Source: Pseudomonas tumuqii
GTDB lineage: Bacteria; Pseudomonadota; Gammaproteobacteria; Pseudomonadales; Pseudomonadaceae
Direction of reading: 5' to 3'
Length of the DNA: 64,000 nucleotides
NCBI RefSeq assembly: GCF_013184545.1
Contig: NZ_JAAOJA010000005.1
Coordinates: 186,001 to 250,000 of the forward strand
Both the position numbers and the translations under genes were made by a program. Shown one piece after another: positions 53,814 through 62,818 of the stretch; positions within the stretch are counted from its first letter, which is position 1; each line of letters begins with the position of its first letter. The notes below the pieces were generated by a model that was not told where the DNA came from, ran no database searches, and saw nothing but the letters and a program-made list of their open reading frames with translations.

Positions 53814-54470
53814 TCAGCCCGCCGCGCGCGATTCATCCAGCTGCAGCTCTACCCCCAGTTGGCCTGACAGGCAGGGCCAGCGTTTCCAGGCGGCTTCGGT
53901 GTGCGGGTCGCTCAAGCGCTCGCGATAGGCGCGCACGGAGGCCTGGTCGAAGCCGGCCTCGTCGAGCATGCCATCCACGGCGTGATGCACGGCTTCATCC
54001 AGCTGATTGGCGAAGGGCTCGCCGATCAACTGGTGGGCGATCAGGTTGGCCACCGTGGTGTCCAGCGGAATCAGTGGCCGGCCAAGATGCTTGATGTAGC
54101 GGTCGTTGACCTCCTCGACCAGGCGGTGGGCCAGGTAGGCTTCGTCGAGCAGGCTGTCGAGGCCGTCATGTCCGGCGATCAGCGCGGGCGGCTGGAGAAA
54201 GAACTCCTCGGCGACTTTCAGCACCGGCTTGATCTGCTCCTCTATTCCGGCTTCGCGGGCGACCTCATTGGCCGCGTCCAATACATCGGGTACCTGTTCG
54301 ATATAGGCGCTGACAAAGCGCGTGAGCACCCCCAGGGTGTCGGTGTCGGGCAGACGGATGGAGGGATGCAGGCGCTCCAGTTGCTCACCCAGTTGCGCAG
54401 AGAGTTGCTTGCTGCTGGCTTCGTGCTGGTGAGCGCGCTGAATCAGTTCGCGCAATGCGAGGGTATTCAT
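53814..54470 (-). CDS. Conserved hypothetical protein
   Basis: A 218-residue soluble, helix-rich, acidic protein without signal peptide or membrane segment. I do not recognise a family. Stretches such as LGRPLIPLDTTVANLIAHQ and EEFFLQPPALIAGHDGLDSL are distinctive. It stands between the carbonic anhydrase and cox genes, reading toward the former, at the likely PA0104 position. The 353-base gap beyond its start holds the coxB promoter. Confidence 0.75.
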   Translation of the reverse strand: MNTLALRELIQRAHQHEASSKQLSAQLGEQLERLHPSIRLPDTDTLGVLTRFVSAYIEQVPDVLDAANEVAREAGIEEQIKPVLKVAEEFFLQPPALIAGHDGLDSLLDEAYLAHRLVEEVNDRYIKHLGRPLIPLDTTVANLIAHQLIGEPFANQLDEAVHHAVDGMLDEAGFDQASVRAYRERLSDPHTEAAWKRWPCLSGQLGVELQLDESRAAG

Positions 54471-54661
54471 GACTACTCCTGAAATGAGGACATGGAGGTG
54501 AACCTTAGCTGGCTGAAGGCCATTGCTCAGACGCGATTGTCATAATTTTTTCATGCTTATGCGAGAGCGCTATAACGCGCTACCACTGATTCTAGCCGGG
54601 CTACACCCGCCGTGGCGTTTAGCGCGAGGCTTGCGCGGCGTTGGCGATTTTCGTTTTGACG

Positions 54662-54689
54662 TTGCCAGGTCGAAGTCGCCGTCTATACT
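54662..54689 (+). promoter_or_regulatory. Likely coxB promoter, possibly RpoS-type
   Basis: TTGCCA (54662-54667) and TATACT (54684-54689) are 16 bases apart. The -10 context TCTATACTC contains the CTATACT favoured by RpoS. It would give a leader of about 128 bases before coxB. The P. aeruginosa aa3 oxidase is, as I recall, RpoS-dependent. Confidence 0.6.
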
Positions 54690-54823
54690 CGAGTTCGAAA
54701 GACAGTACCTGATAACACCGGACGGGCTTCGGCACGGAGAGGTTTCGACAGTTGTCATGGCCGTTGATCCTTTTGCTGCATGCTCCGCCGGCGGGATAAC
54801 AAGAACGATAAGGGGAACCCGCA

Positions 54824-55948
54824 ATGATGCGACATCCACGCGTTTGGATGAGCCTCCTGCTGTGTTTGGCATTCAGCTCGGCTCACGCCAGCTGGACGGT
54901 CAACATGGCGCCCGGAGCTACTGAGGTCAGTCGCTCGGTGTTCGACCTGCACATGACCATTTTCTGGATCTGCGTCGTGATCGGCGTGGTGGTGTTCGGC
55001 GCGATGTTCTGGTCGATGCTGGTCCACCGCCGCTCAACCGGGCAGCAGCCTGCACACTTTCACGAAAGCACCACGGTGGAGATCCTCTGGACCGTGGTGC
55101 CGCTGGTGATTCTGGTGCTGATGGCCATCCCGGCGACCAAGACCCTGATCGAAATCTACGACAACTCGGAATCCGAACTGGACATCCAGGTCACCGGTTA
55201 CCAGTGGAAGTGGCACTACAAATACCTGGGCCAGGACGTCGAGTTCTTCAGCAACCTGACCACGCCGCAAGACCAGATCAACAACCTGGCCGTCAAAGGC
55301 GAGCATTACCTGCTGGAGGTCGATGAGCCGCTGGTGGTGCCGGTTGGCACCAAGGTGCGCTTCCTTATCACCGCCGCCGATGTGATCCACTCCTGGTGGG
55401 TGCCGGCCCTGGCGGTGAAGAAGGATGCCATTCCCGGCTTCATCAACGAGTCCTGGACCCGCATCGACGAGCCCGGCATCTACCGCGGCCAGTGCACCGA
55501 GCTGTGCGGCAAGGATCACGGCTTCATGCCGGTGGTGGTCGAGGCCAAGTCGAAAGTAGATTTCGCCACCTGGCTGGCCGAGCGCAAACAGCTCGCGGCC
55601 ACCGAGAAGGAACTGACCAGTAAGGAATGGACCCTGGATGAGCTGATGGCGCGTGGCGAGAAGGCCTACAACACCGCCTGCGCCGCCTGTCACCAGCCGA
55701 CGGGTGAAGGCTTGCCACCGATGTTCCCCGCGCTCAAGGGCTCCGCCATCGCCACCGGTGCCGCCGCCGGCCATATCGGCATCGTGGTCAACGGCAAACC
55801 GGGTACCGCCATGGCCGCCTTCGGCAAGCAACTGTCGGAAGTCGATCTGGCCGCGATCATCACCTACGAACGTAATGCCTGGGGCAATAAAGTCGGTGAC
55901 ATGGTCACGCCCAAAGACATTCTAGAGTTCAAGAAGGCTCAGGAGTAA
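54824..55948 (+). CDS. coxB: Cytochrome c oxidase subunit II with fused cytochrome c
   Basis: A 374-residue subunit of a caa3/aa3-type terminal oxidase. A signal peptide and two membrane helices (about 44-66 and 88-108) precede the CuA domain with ligands H189, C224, C228, H232 and M235. The C-terminal 90 residues are a cytochrome c domain with heme motif C286-A-A-C289-H290. It is the first gene of the operon. AAGGGGA lies just upstream of the ATG. Confidence 0.96.
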   Translation: MMRHPRVWMSLLLCLAFSSAHASWTVNMAPGATEVSRSVFDLHMTIFWICVVIGVVVFGAMFWSMLVHRRSTGQQPAHFHESTTVEILWTVVPLVILVLMAIPATKTLIEIYDNSESELDIQVTGYQWKWHYKYLGQDVEFFSNLTTPQDQINNLAVKGEHYLLEVDEPLVVPVGTKVRFLITAADVIHSWWVPALAVKKDAIPGFINESWTRIDEPGIYRGQCTELCGKDHGFMPVVVEAKSKVDFATWLAERKQLAATEKELTSKEWTLDELMARGEKAYNTACAACHQPTGEGLPPMFPALKGSAIATGAAAGHIGIVVNGKPGTAMAAFGKQLSEVDLAAIITYERNAWGNKVGDMVTPKDILEFKKAQE

Positions 55949-55952
55949 GGAC

Positions 55953-57545
55953 ATGAGTGCAGTGATCGATACGCATGGTCATGCCGGACACGACCATCAT
56001 CACGGCCCCGCCAAGGGCCTGATGCGCTGGGTACTGACCACCAACCACAAAGACATCGGCACCATGTACCTGTGGTTCAGCTTCGCCATGTTCCTCCTTG
56101 GCGGCACCATGGCCATGGTGATTCGCGCCGAGCTGTTCCAGCCGGGCCTGCAGATCGTGCAGCCGGAGTTCTTCAACCAGATGACCACCATGCACGGCCT
56201 GATCATGGTCTTCGGCGCGGTGATGCCGGCCTTCGTCGGCCTGGCCAACTGGATGATCCCGCTGATGATCGGCGCGCCGGACATGGCCCTGCCGCGGATG
56301 AACAACTTCAGCTTCTGGCTGCTCCCGGCGGCCTTCAGCATGATGGTCAGCACCCTGTTCATGGAAGGCGGCGGGCCCAACTTCGGTTGGACCTTCTACG
56401 CGCCGCTGTCCACCACCTACGCGCCGGAAAGCGTGACTTTCTTCATCTTCGCCGTGCACCTGATGGGCATCAGTTCGATCATGGGGGCGATCAACGTGGT
56501 CGCCACCATCCTCAATCTGCGCGCCCCCGGCATGACCTTGATGAAGATGCCGCTGTTCGTCTGGACCTGGCTGATCACCGCCTTCCTGCTGATCGCGGTG
56601 ATGCCGGTACTGGCCGGTTGCGTGACCATGATGCTGATGGACATCCACTTCGGCACCAGCTTCTTCAGCGCCGCCGGCGGTGGCGATCCGGTGCTGTTCC
56701 AGCACGTGTTCTGGTTCTTCGGCCATCCCGAGGTGTACATCATGATCCTGCCGGCCTTCGGCGCGGTCAGTGCGATCATTCCGGCCTTCGCCCGCAAGCC
56801 GCTGTTCGGCTACACCTCGATGGTCTACGCCACGGCCTCGATCGCCTTCCTGTCGTTCATCGTGTGGGCGCACCACATGTTCACCGTCGGCATCCCGCTG
56901 ACCGGCGAGCTGTTCTTCATGTACGCCACCATGCTGATCGCCGTGCCGACCGGGGTGAAGGTGTTCAACTGGGCCAGCACCATGTGGCAGGGCTCGATGA
57001 CCTTCGAGACGCCGATGCTGTTCTCGGTGGCCTTCGTCATCCTGTTCACCATCGGCGGTTTCTCCGGGTTGATGCTGGCCATCGCCCCGGCGGACTTCCA
57101 GTACCACGACACCTACTTCGTGGTGGCGCACTTCCACTACGTGCTGGTGCCGGGGGCGATCTTCGGCATCTTCGCCTCGGCCTACTACTGGCTGCCGAAG
57201 TGGACCGGGCACATGTACGACGAGACCCTCGGCAAGCTGCATTTCTGGATGAGCTTCGTCGGCATGAACATGGCGTTCTTCCCCATGCACTTCGTCGGCC
57301 TGGCCGGCATGCCGCGGCGCATCCCCGACTACAACATGATGTTCGCCAACTTCAATATGGTCTCGAGCATCGGCGCCTTCATGTTCGGCGCGACCCAGTT
57401 GCTGTTCCTGTTCATCGTCATCAAGTGCATCCGTAGTGGCCAGCCGGCCGCGGCCAAGCCCTGGGACGGTGCCGAAGGACTGGAGTGGACGGTGCCGTCG
57501 CCGGCGCCCTACCACACCTTCCAGACCCCGCCGGAAGTGAAGTGA
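55953..57545 (+). CDS. coxA: Cytochrome c oxidase subunit I
   Basis: A 530-residue, twelve-helix subunit with the heme a, heme a3 and CuB centres. Conserved stretches are TTNHKDIGTMYL at the N-terminus, the CuB and proton-pump region GHPEVYIMILPAFG, and YHDTYFVVAHFHYVL with the heme ligands. It reduces oxygen and pumps protons. Starts four bases after coxB ends. Confidence 0.98.
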   Translation: MSAVIDTHGHAGHDHHHGPAKGLMRWVLTTNHKDIGTMYLWFSFAMFLLGGTMAMVIRAELFQPGLQIVQPEFFNQMTTMHGLIMVFGAVMPAFVGLANWMIPLMIGAPDMALPRMNNFSFWLLPAAFSMMVSTLFMEGGGPNFGWTFYAPLSTTYAPESVTFFIFAVHLMGISSIMGAINVVATILNLRAPGMTLMKMPLFVWTWLITAFLLIAVMPVLAGCVTMMLMDIHFGTSFFSAAGGGDPVLFQHVFWFFGHPEVYIMILPAFGAVSAIIPAFARKPLFGYTSMVYATASIAFLSFIVWAHHMFTVGIPLTGELFFMYATMLIAVPTGVKVFNWASTMWQGSMTFETPMLFSVAFVILFTIGGFSGLMLAIAPADFQYHDTYFVVAHFHYVLVPGAIFGIFASAYYWLPKWTGHMYDETLGKLHFWMSFVGMNMAFFPMHFVGLAGMPRRIPDYNMMFANFNMVSSIGAFMFGATQLLFLFIVIKCIRSGQPAAAKPWDGAEGLEWTVPSPAPYHTFQTPPEVK

Positions 57546-57556
57546 TGTGCGCTTTT

Positions 57557-57613
57557 GCAGGCGCGAGCTTGCTCGCGATCCGGCGTCCCCTTCGCGGGCA
57601 GGTGCGTTCCTGC
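57557..57613. repeat. REP-like sequence inside the cox operon
   Basis: GCAGGCGCGAGCTTGCTCGCGATC followed by TTCGCGGGCAGGTGCGTTCCTGC has the palindromic GAGCTTGCTC core and flanks of the REP family. It fills most of the 82-base gap between coxA and ctaG and may alter the mRNA between them. Confidence 0.55.
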
Positions 57614-57627
57614 GGGGATGTGCTGGC

Positions 57628-58179
57628 ATGAACGAAAGCCTGAGCACCCGCCGCCTGGTTATCCGTCTGTCATTGGTGGTGGTGGCGATGTTCGGCTTCG
57701 GTTTCGCCCTGGTGCCGATCTACGACGTGATGTGCCAGGCCTTCGGCATCAACGGCAAGACCGCCGGTGCCTACGAGGCCGGGGAACAGGGCGTGGATGC
57801 ATCGCGCCAGGTGCGCGTGCAGTTTCTTGCCACCAACGCCGCCGATATGGTCTGGGAGTTTCGCCCTATGGCCGATGAAGTGGCAGTGCACCCGGGCGAC
57901 AGCACGCAGATGGTGTTCGTCGCGCACAACCCTACGGACAGGCCGATGACCGCTCAGGCGATTCCCAGCGTCGCGCCTTCCAAGGCGGCGGCGTATTTCC
58001 ACAAGACCGAGTGTTTCTGCTTTACCCAGCAGGTGCTGCAGCCCGGCGAGCGTATCGAAATGCCGGTGCGTTTCATCGTCGATCGCGATCTACCGGCAGA
58101 TGTACGCCACCTGACCCTGGCCTACACCCTGTTCGATATCACTGCGAGTAAACCGCCTGTAGCCCAGGTGGGCCAATAA
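57628..58179 (+). CDS. ctaG: Cytochrome oxidase copper chaperone CtaG/Cox11
   Basis: A 183-residue protein with one N-terminal membrane helix and a periplasmic domain that delivers copper to the CuB site. The copper motif C-F-C-F is seen in KTECFCFTQQ, along with VPIYDVMCQAFG near the membrane. The ATG at 57628 gives the normal length. It follows coxA after a REP-like spacer. Confidence 0.95.
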   Translation: MNESLSTRRLVIRLSLVVVAMFGFGFALVPIYDVMCQAFGINGKTAGAYEAGEQGVDASRQVRVQFLATNAADMVWEFRPMADEVAVHPGDSTQMVFVAHNPTDRPMTAQAIPSVAPSKAAAYFHKTECFCFTQQVLQPGERIEMPVRFIVDRDLPADVRHLTLAYTLFDITASKPPVAQVGQ

Positions 58180-58190
58180 GGAGAACAAAG

Positions 58191-59078
58191 ATGGCAGCTC
58201 ATGAGCAGTACTACGTTCCCGCCCAGAGCAAGTGGCCGATTATCGCCACCCTCGGCTTGCTGACCACGGTCGTCGGGCTCGGCACCTGGTTCAACGACCT
58301 CAAGGCCGAACGGGCCGACTCCAACGGCCCGCTGATCTTCTTCGTTGGCGGCCTGTTTCTCGCCTACATGCTGTTCGGCTGGTTCGGCACCGTGATCAAG
58401 GAAGGCCGTTCCGGCCTGTACAGCGCGCAGATGGACCTCTCGTTCCGCTGGGGCATGAGCTGGTTCATCTTCTCCGAGGTGATGTTCTTCGCCGCCTTCT
58501 TCGGCGTGCTGTTCTACGTGCGCACCTGGGCCGGGCCCTGGCTGGGCGGCGAGGGCGACAAGGGGATCGCCAACATGCTCTGGCCGGGCTTCGAGTACAG
58601 CTGGCCGTTGCTCAACACCCCGGATCCCAAGCTCTATCCGACCCCCAGCGGGATCATCGACGCCTGGGGCTTGCCCTTGCTCAACACCGTGCTGCTGGTG
58701 AGCTCCAGCTTCACCCTGACCTTCGCCCACCACGCCCTGCGCAAGAACCAGCGCAAGCCGCTGACCCTCTGGCTGGCGCTGACCCTGATTCTCGGCGCGG
58801 CGTTCCTGGTGTTCCAGGCCGAGGAGTACATCCATGCCTACACCGAACTGGGCCTGACCCTCGGTTCGGGCATCTATGGCGCGACCTTCTTCATGCTCAC
58901 CGGTTTTCACGGCGCCCACGTCACCCTGGGGGCGATCATGCTGACGGTGATGCTGGTTCGCGTCATGCGTGGCCACTTCAGCCCCGAGCATCATTTCGGC
59001 TTCGAGGCGGCCGCCTGGTACTGGCACTTCGTCGATGTAGTGTGGATCGGCTTGTTCACCTTCGTTTATGTGCTCTGA
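58191..59078 (+). CDS. coxC: Cytochrome c oxidase subunit III
   Basis: A 295-residue membrane subunit with seven helices. The family's FFAAFFGVLFY, QAEEYIHAY and GFHGAHVTLG stretches are present, ending in VDVVWIGLFTFVYVL. AAGGAG sits eight bases before the ATG. It ends 18 bases before the stop of a gene on the opposite strand. Confidence 0.97.
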   Translation: MAAHEQYYVPAQSKWPIIATLGLLTTVVGLGTWFNDLKAERADSNGPLIFFVGGLFLAYMLFGWFGTVIKEGRSGLYSAQMDLSFRWGMSWFIFSEVMFFAAFFGVLFYVRTWAGPWLGGEGDKGIANMLWPGFEYSWPLLNTPDPKLYPTPSGIIDAWGLPLLNTVLLVSSSFTLTFAHHALRKNQRKPLTLWLALTLILGAAFLVFQAEEYIHAYTELGLTLGSGIYGATFFMLTGFHGAHVTLGAIMLTVMLVRVMRGHFSPEHHFGFEAAAWYWHFVDVVWIGLFTFVYVL

Positions 59079-59096
59079 CACTCGCGGCAAAGCTAC

Positions 59097-59300
59097 TTAC
59101 CAGGTCACCTGGGGCACCAGTTGGCCGCTGTAGAAGCCCCAGGCAATCAGGGCGACAGTCAGGGCGGTGAGCGTGACCCGAACGGTCAGGGAATTGACCA
59201 CCCGGGAAGAACGACCCTCGTCCTTGACCAGGAAGAACAAGCCGCTGAACAAGCTGACCACGGTGGCCAGTAACAAGAGGACGATTGCGACCTTGAGCAT
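59097..59300 (-). CDS. DUF2909 twin-transmembrane protein
   Basis: A 67-residue membrane protein with two helices, VAIVLLLLATVVSLFSGLFF and VTLTALTVALIAWGFYSG, matching DUF2909. It is read against the cox operon, between coxC and the SURF1 gene. The long translation extending upstream of its ATG is an artefact. The conserved placement suggests a role in oxidase assembly, but none is shown. Confidence 0.85.
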   Translation of the reverse strand: MLKVAIVLLLLATVVSLFSGLFFLVKDEGRSSRVVNSLTVRVTLTALTVALIAWGFYSGQLVPQVTW

Positions 59301-59375
59301 GCGTAACTCCGGGGGGAGAGGAATGTCCTGCAGATGCAGTATAACCAGCTTGGCCCGCGCTTCGGCGCGTGCGCG

Positions 59376-60107
59376 ATGAACGCCTTTCGCCCCGGCTGGC
59401 TGCCCAGTCTGCTGGTGCTGATGCTGTTTCCCGCGCTGATCGGCCTGGGTTTCTGGCAGCTGGCGCGTGCCGAAGAAAAGCGCCAATTGCTGGCGGCCCA
59501 TCAGGCCCAGCAGCTGGCCGCACCTATCGCTATCGCCGAGCTCGCAAACCTTGCGAAGCCTGCCTATGTGCGGGTCCAGCTGCAGGGCTACTTCGATGCG
59601 CAGCACAGTTTGCTGCTGGATAACCGCACCCGTGATGGCCAGGCGGGCGTCGAAGTCCTGCAACCCTTTCATGACCAGGCCAGCGGTCTCTGGCTGTTGC
59701 TCAATCGCGGCTGGCTGCCCTGGCCGGATCGCCGGATAACCCCGACTTTCGCCACCCCCGCTACGCCGCTGCGGCTGCAGGCCACGGTGTACGTGCCGCT
59801 GGGCGATGGCCTGCAACTGCAGCAGGGACCGCAGTCCAGTACCTGGCCGCGCGTGATAGGTGCGGTCAAGCCGGACGAGCTCTGGCAGCAGTTGGGGCGT
59901 ACGGGCCTGCCACATGAGCTGCGCCTGGAGCCCGGCCCCGGGTCTTTGCGGGTCGACTGGCCGGTGGTCGTCATGAGCCCGGATAAACACCTGGGCTATG
60001 CTGTTCAATGGTTCGCTCTGGCAACGGCTTTGCTCGGCCTGTTCATCTATTTCGGTTTGCATAACGCGCGGGAGACTCGCCATGAACCCAGCCATCACTC
60101 TGCCTGA
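59376..60107 (+). CDS. SURF1-family cytochrome oxidase assembly protein
   Basis: A 243-residue protein with membrane helices at both ends (about 10-28 and 215-232), the SURF1 layout. Conserved features are GFWQLARAEEKR near the start, LLLNRGWLPW in the middle and HLGYAVQWFALA near the end. It helps insert heme a into subunit I. It overlaps the next gene by 26 bases. Confidence 0.93.
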   Translation: MNAFRPGWLPSLLVLMLFPALIGLGFWQLARAEEKRQLLAAHQAQQLAAPIAIAELANLAKPAYVRVQLQGYFDAQHSLLLDNRTRDGQAGVEVLQPFHDQASGLWLLLNRGWLPWPDRRITPTFATPATPLRLQATVYVPLGDGLQLQQGPQSSTWPRVIGAVKPDELWQQLGRTGLPHELRLEPGPGSLRVDWPVVVMSPDKHLGYAVQWFALATALLGLFIYFGLHNARETRHEPSHHSA

Positions 60108-60666
60108 AGTGTCGCCCAGCCGCCGTCGCCGCGGGCGCCTGCAGCTGATCATGCTGCTCGCCGTGGTTATCGGCCCGATGATCCTGGCCAGCGCCATGTA
60201 CCAGTGGCGTTTCTGGGTCCCGGAAACCCGCAGCTACCACGGCGAGCTGATCGGCAACGGCCAGACCCGCGCGGATCTCGGCGTGAGCGGCGCGCAGGAG
60301 CTGCGCTGGCAGTTGCTGGTGACAGTGGCGGGGGCCTGCGATGCGGACTGCAAGCAGCTGGTGTTTCTCGCCCGGCAGATTCATATCGGCCTCAATCGGG
60401 ATACCGCACGGGCCTCCCATGCCCTGGCCAGCACCCAGCCCCTGGCCGCTGACTATGACGCGCTGCTGCATCGCGAGTTTCCGCAGTTGACCCGCTATCG
60501 ACTGGAACCCCAGGCCTATGCCGAAACCGCCGGCAAAGCCGAAGGCGCGCAACTCTGGATAGTCGATCCGCATGGCAATCTGGTGCTGCGCTACGACAGC
60601 CGTAGCAAGGGCAAGGCGATTCTCAACGACCTGCGGCATTTGCTGAAGATTTCCCAGATTGGCTGA
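60082..60666 (+). CDS. Cytochrome oxidase biogenesis protein, single-helix
   Basis: A 194-residue protein with an N-terminal membrane helix (about 21-40) and a periplasmic domain including GACDADCKQLVFLARQIH, whose C-x3-C may bind copper or form a disulfide. The segment LWIVDPHGNLVLRYD recalls SCO/thioredoxin-like folds. It matches PA0111 by position. The exact role is not known. Confidence 0.85.
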   Translation: MNPAITLPEVSPSRRRRGRLQLIMLLAVVIGPMILASAMYQWRFWVPETRSYHGELIGNGQTRADLGVSGAQELRWQLLVTVAGACDADCKQLVFLARQIHIGLNRDTARASHALASTQPLAADYDALLHREFPQLTRYRLEPQAYAETAGKAEGAQLWIVDPHGNLVLRYDSRSKGKAILNDLRHLLKISQIG

Positions 60667-60715
60667 CGCGCAGGATGGGGTGCCCCCATCCTGCGTCGGA
60701 ACAAGGAGCTTCACG

Positions 60716-61810
60716 ATGGGCAAACCCGGTTACCGTCTTGCCTTGTTCGCCACCCTGCTGGCGGTGGTGGTGGTGCTGCTCGGCGCCTATACCCGGCTCA
60801 CCCACGCGGGGCTGGGTTGCCCCGATTGGCCGGGCTGCTACGGCTTTCTCGCGGTGCCCATGAGCGAGCACCAGCAGACGCTGGCCGAGGTGCGCTTCCC
60901 CGAGGCGCCGGTGGAGGTGGCCAAGGGCTGGTACGAGATGATCCACCGCTATTTTGCCGGCAGCCTCGGCCTGGTGATCCTGGGCCTGGCGGCGCAGGCA
61001 CTGCGCCGTCGCGGCGAGCCGGGACAACCGTTGAAACTGCCGCTGTTGCTGCTCGGGCTGGTGATCCTGCAAGGGGCCTTCGGCATGTGGACGGTCACCC
61101 TGAAACTCTGGCCGCAAGTGGTGACCGGCCATTTGCTCGGCGGCTTTGCCACCCTCAGCCTGCTGTTCCTGCTGAGCCTGCGCCTGTCCGGTGCAGCCGC
61201 GCCGTTGCCCGGGCTTTCCGCGCGCCTGCGCAGCCTGGCTGCGCTCGGCCTGTTGCTGGTCATCGGCCAGATCGCCCTTGGCGGCTGGGTCAGCAGCAAC
61301 TACGCGGCAGTCGCCTGCGTGGACCTGCCGACCTGTCACGGCGAATGGTGGCCGGCGATGGATTTCGCCAACGGCTTTCACCTGACCCAGCATATCGGCC
61401 CGAATTACCTCGGCGGCCAGCTCGACAGCGACGCGCGCACGGCCATCCACATGACCCATCGCCTGGGCGCGCTGGCGCTGACCCTGGTGCTGCTGTTGCT
61501 GGCCTGGCAACTGCGTCGCGCCGGCTTGTCGCGCCTGGCCGGCTTGCTCCTGCTGGCGCTCGGCGTGCAGATCAGCCTGGGTATCAGCAACGTGGTTTTC
61601 CATCTGCCCCTGGTGCTGGCGGTGGCGCACAACGCCGGTGGCGCGCTATTGCTGTTGACGATGGTGTTGGTCAACTACCGGCTGCGGGCATCTTCTGTAG
61701 GAGCGGGCCATGCCCGCGAAACGGGCGCCGCGGAATATCGCGGGCATGGGCTAGGCGCCCCCGTCGCTCCTACGGCTCTGAGCCATGAAGAGTTCCGCCG
61801 GGTGGGTTAG
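60716..61810 (+). CDS. ctaA: Heme A synthase with a REP-encoded C-terminal tail
   Basis: A 364-residue membrane protein with eight helices in two four-helix halves that oxidises heme O to heme A. Conserved residues include GAYTRLTHAGLGCPDWPGCYG, MIHRYFAGSLG, and the second half MTHRLGALA and AHNAGGALLL. AAGGAG lies eight bases before the ATG. After about residue 327 the reading frame runs through a REP element and a GGGTGGGTTAG repeat that supplies the stop codon. The last 37 residues are therefore repeat-derived. Confidence 0.93.
   Translation: MGKPGYRLALFATLLAVVVVLLGAYTRLTHAGLGCPDWPGCYGFLAVPMSEHQQTLAEVRFPEAPVEVAKGWYEMIHRYFAGSLGLVILGLAAQALRRRGEPGQPLKLPLLLLGLVILQGAFGMWTVTLKLWPQVVTGHLLGGFATLSLLFLLSLRLSGAAAPLPGLSARLRSLAALGLLLVIGQIALGGWVSSNYAAVACVDLPTCHGEWWPAMDFANGFHLTQHIGPNYLGGQLDSDARTAIHMTHRLGALALTLVLLLLAWQLRRAGLSRLAGLLLLALGVQISLGISNVVFHLPLVLAVAHNAGGALLLLTMVLVNYRLRASSVGAGHARETGAAEYRGHGLGAPVAPTALSHEEFRRVG
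61697..61773. repeat. REP element inside the 3' end of ctaA
   Basis: GTAGGAGCG at the left and CGCTCCTAC at the right are exact inverse copies, with inner CCATGCCCGCGA and TCGCGGGCATGG arms. It is entirely within the ctaA reading frame, in frame without a stop. Confidence 0.85.
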
Positions 61811-61907
61811 ACGCACCGCGGCCTAATCCCACCTGGAGTCGAGTTAGACGCTGGATTACGGCCTTCGGCTTATTCCGGCTACGAAATAACAAAAAAGGAG
61901 AGACCCG

Positions 61908-62807
61908 ATGGCTACTCTACTGCGCGAACAACATGCTCACGCCAGCTGGCGCGACTACCTGGAGCTGACCAAGCCCAAGGTGGTGGTGTTGATGCTGATC
62001 ACCTCGCTGGTCGGCATGTTCCTCGCTACCCGCGCCGGCGTGCCCTGGACGGTATTGATTTTCGGCAACCTGGGCATCGGCCTGTGCGCCGGAGGGGCGG
62101 CGGCAGTCAACCACGTGGTGGACAGGCGCATCGACTCGATCATGGCGCGCACCCACAAGCGCCCGCTGGCCGAAGGCCGGGTCACCCCGCTGGCGGCGCT
62201 GAGCTTCGCCCTGCTGCTGGCGGTCGCCGGCCTCAGCCTGCTGCTGGTCTTCACCAACGAGCTGGCCGCCTGGCTGACCCTCGCCTCGCTGCTTGGCTAT
62301 GCGGTGATCTATACCGGCTTTCTCAAGCGCGCCACGCCGCAGAACATCGTCATCGGCGGCTTGGCCGGCGCCGCTCCGCCGCTGCTCGGCTGGGTCGCGG
62401 TCACCGGAGAGCTGACCGCCGAGCCGCTGCTGCTGGTGCTGATCATCTTCGCCTGGACCCCGCCGCATTTCTGGGCCCTGGCCATCCACCGCAAGGCCGA
62501 ATACGCCAAGGCCAACATCCCGATGCTGCCGGTGACCCACGGCGAGCACTACACCAAGGTGCATATCCTGCTCTACACCGGCGCGCTGTTCGCCGTCAGC
62601 CTGTTGCCCTACGCCATCCACATGAGCGGCCTGCTCTACCTGGTCTGCGCCATCGGCCTGGGCGCGCGCTTTCTGCACTGGGCCTGGGTGCTGTACCGTG
62701 ACAGCAAACCGCACGCGGCGATCAACACCTTCAAGTACAGTATCTGGTACCTGTTCCTGCTGTTTATCGCCCTGCTGGTCGACCATTACCTGCTGCTCAA
62801 CCTGTAA
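61908..62807 (+). CDS. cyoE: Protoheme IX farnesyltransferase (heme O synthase)
   Basis: A 299-residue membrane prenyltransferase that adds farnesyl to heme B. The prenyltransferase acidic motif N-H-V-V-D-R-R-I-D lies at about residue 64, with [11 protein letters not shown] following. AAAAAAGGAG lies eight bases before the ATG. It supplies heme O to CtaA just upstream. Confidence 0.97.
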   Translation: MATLLREQHAHASWRDYLELTKPKVVVLMLITSLVGMFLATRAGVPWTVLIFGNLGIGLCAGGAAAVNHVVDRRIDSIMARTHKRPLAEGRVTPLAALSFALLLAVAGLSLLLVFTNELAAWLTLASLLGYAVIYTGFLKRATPQNIVIGGLAGAAPPLLGWVAVTGELTAEPLLLVLIIFAWTPPHFWALAIHRKAEYAKANIPMLPVTHGEHYTKVHILLYTGALFAVSLLPYAIHMSGLLYLVCAIGLGARFLHWAWVLYRDSKPHAAINTFKYSIWYLFLLFIALLVDHYLLLNL

Positions 62808-62818
62808 TCGTTGGTGTC

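Noticed and set aside
54523..54924. A 133-codon frame overlapping the start of coxB
   Set aside because: It spans the coxB promoter and runs out of frame into coxB; arginine-rich without motif.
55929..57647. A 572-codon minus-strand frame opposite coxA
   Set aside because: His/Glu/Gln-rich mirror of a membrane protein gene; no homology visible.
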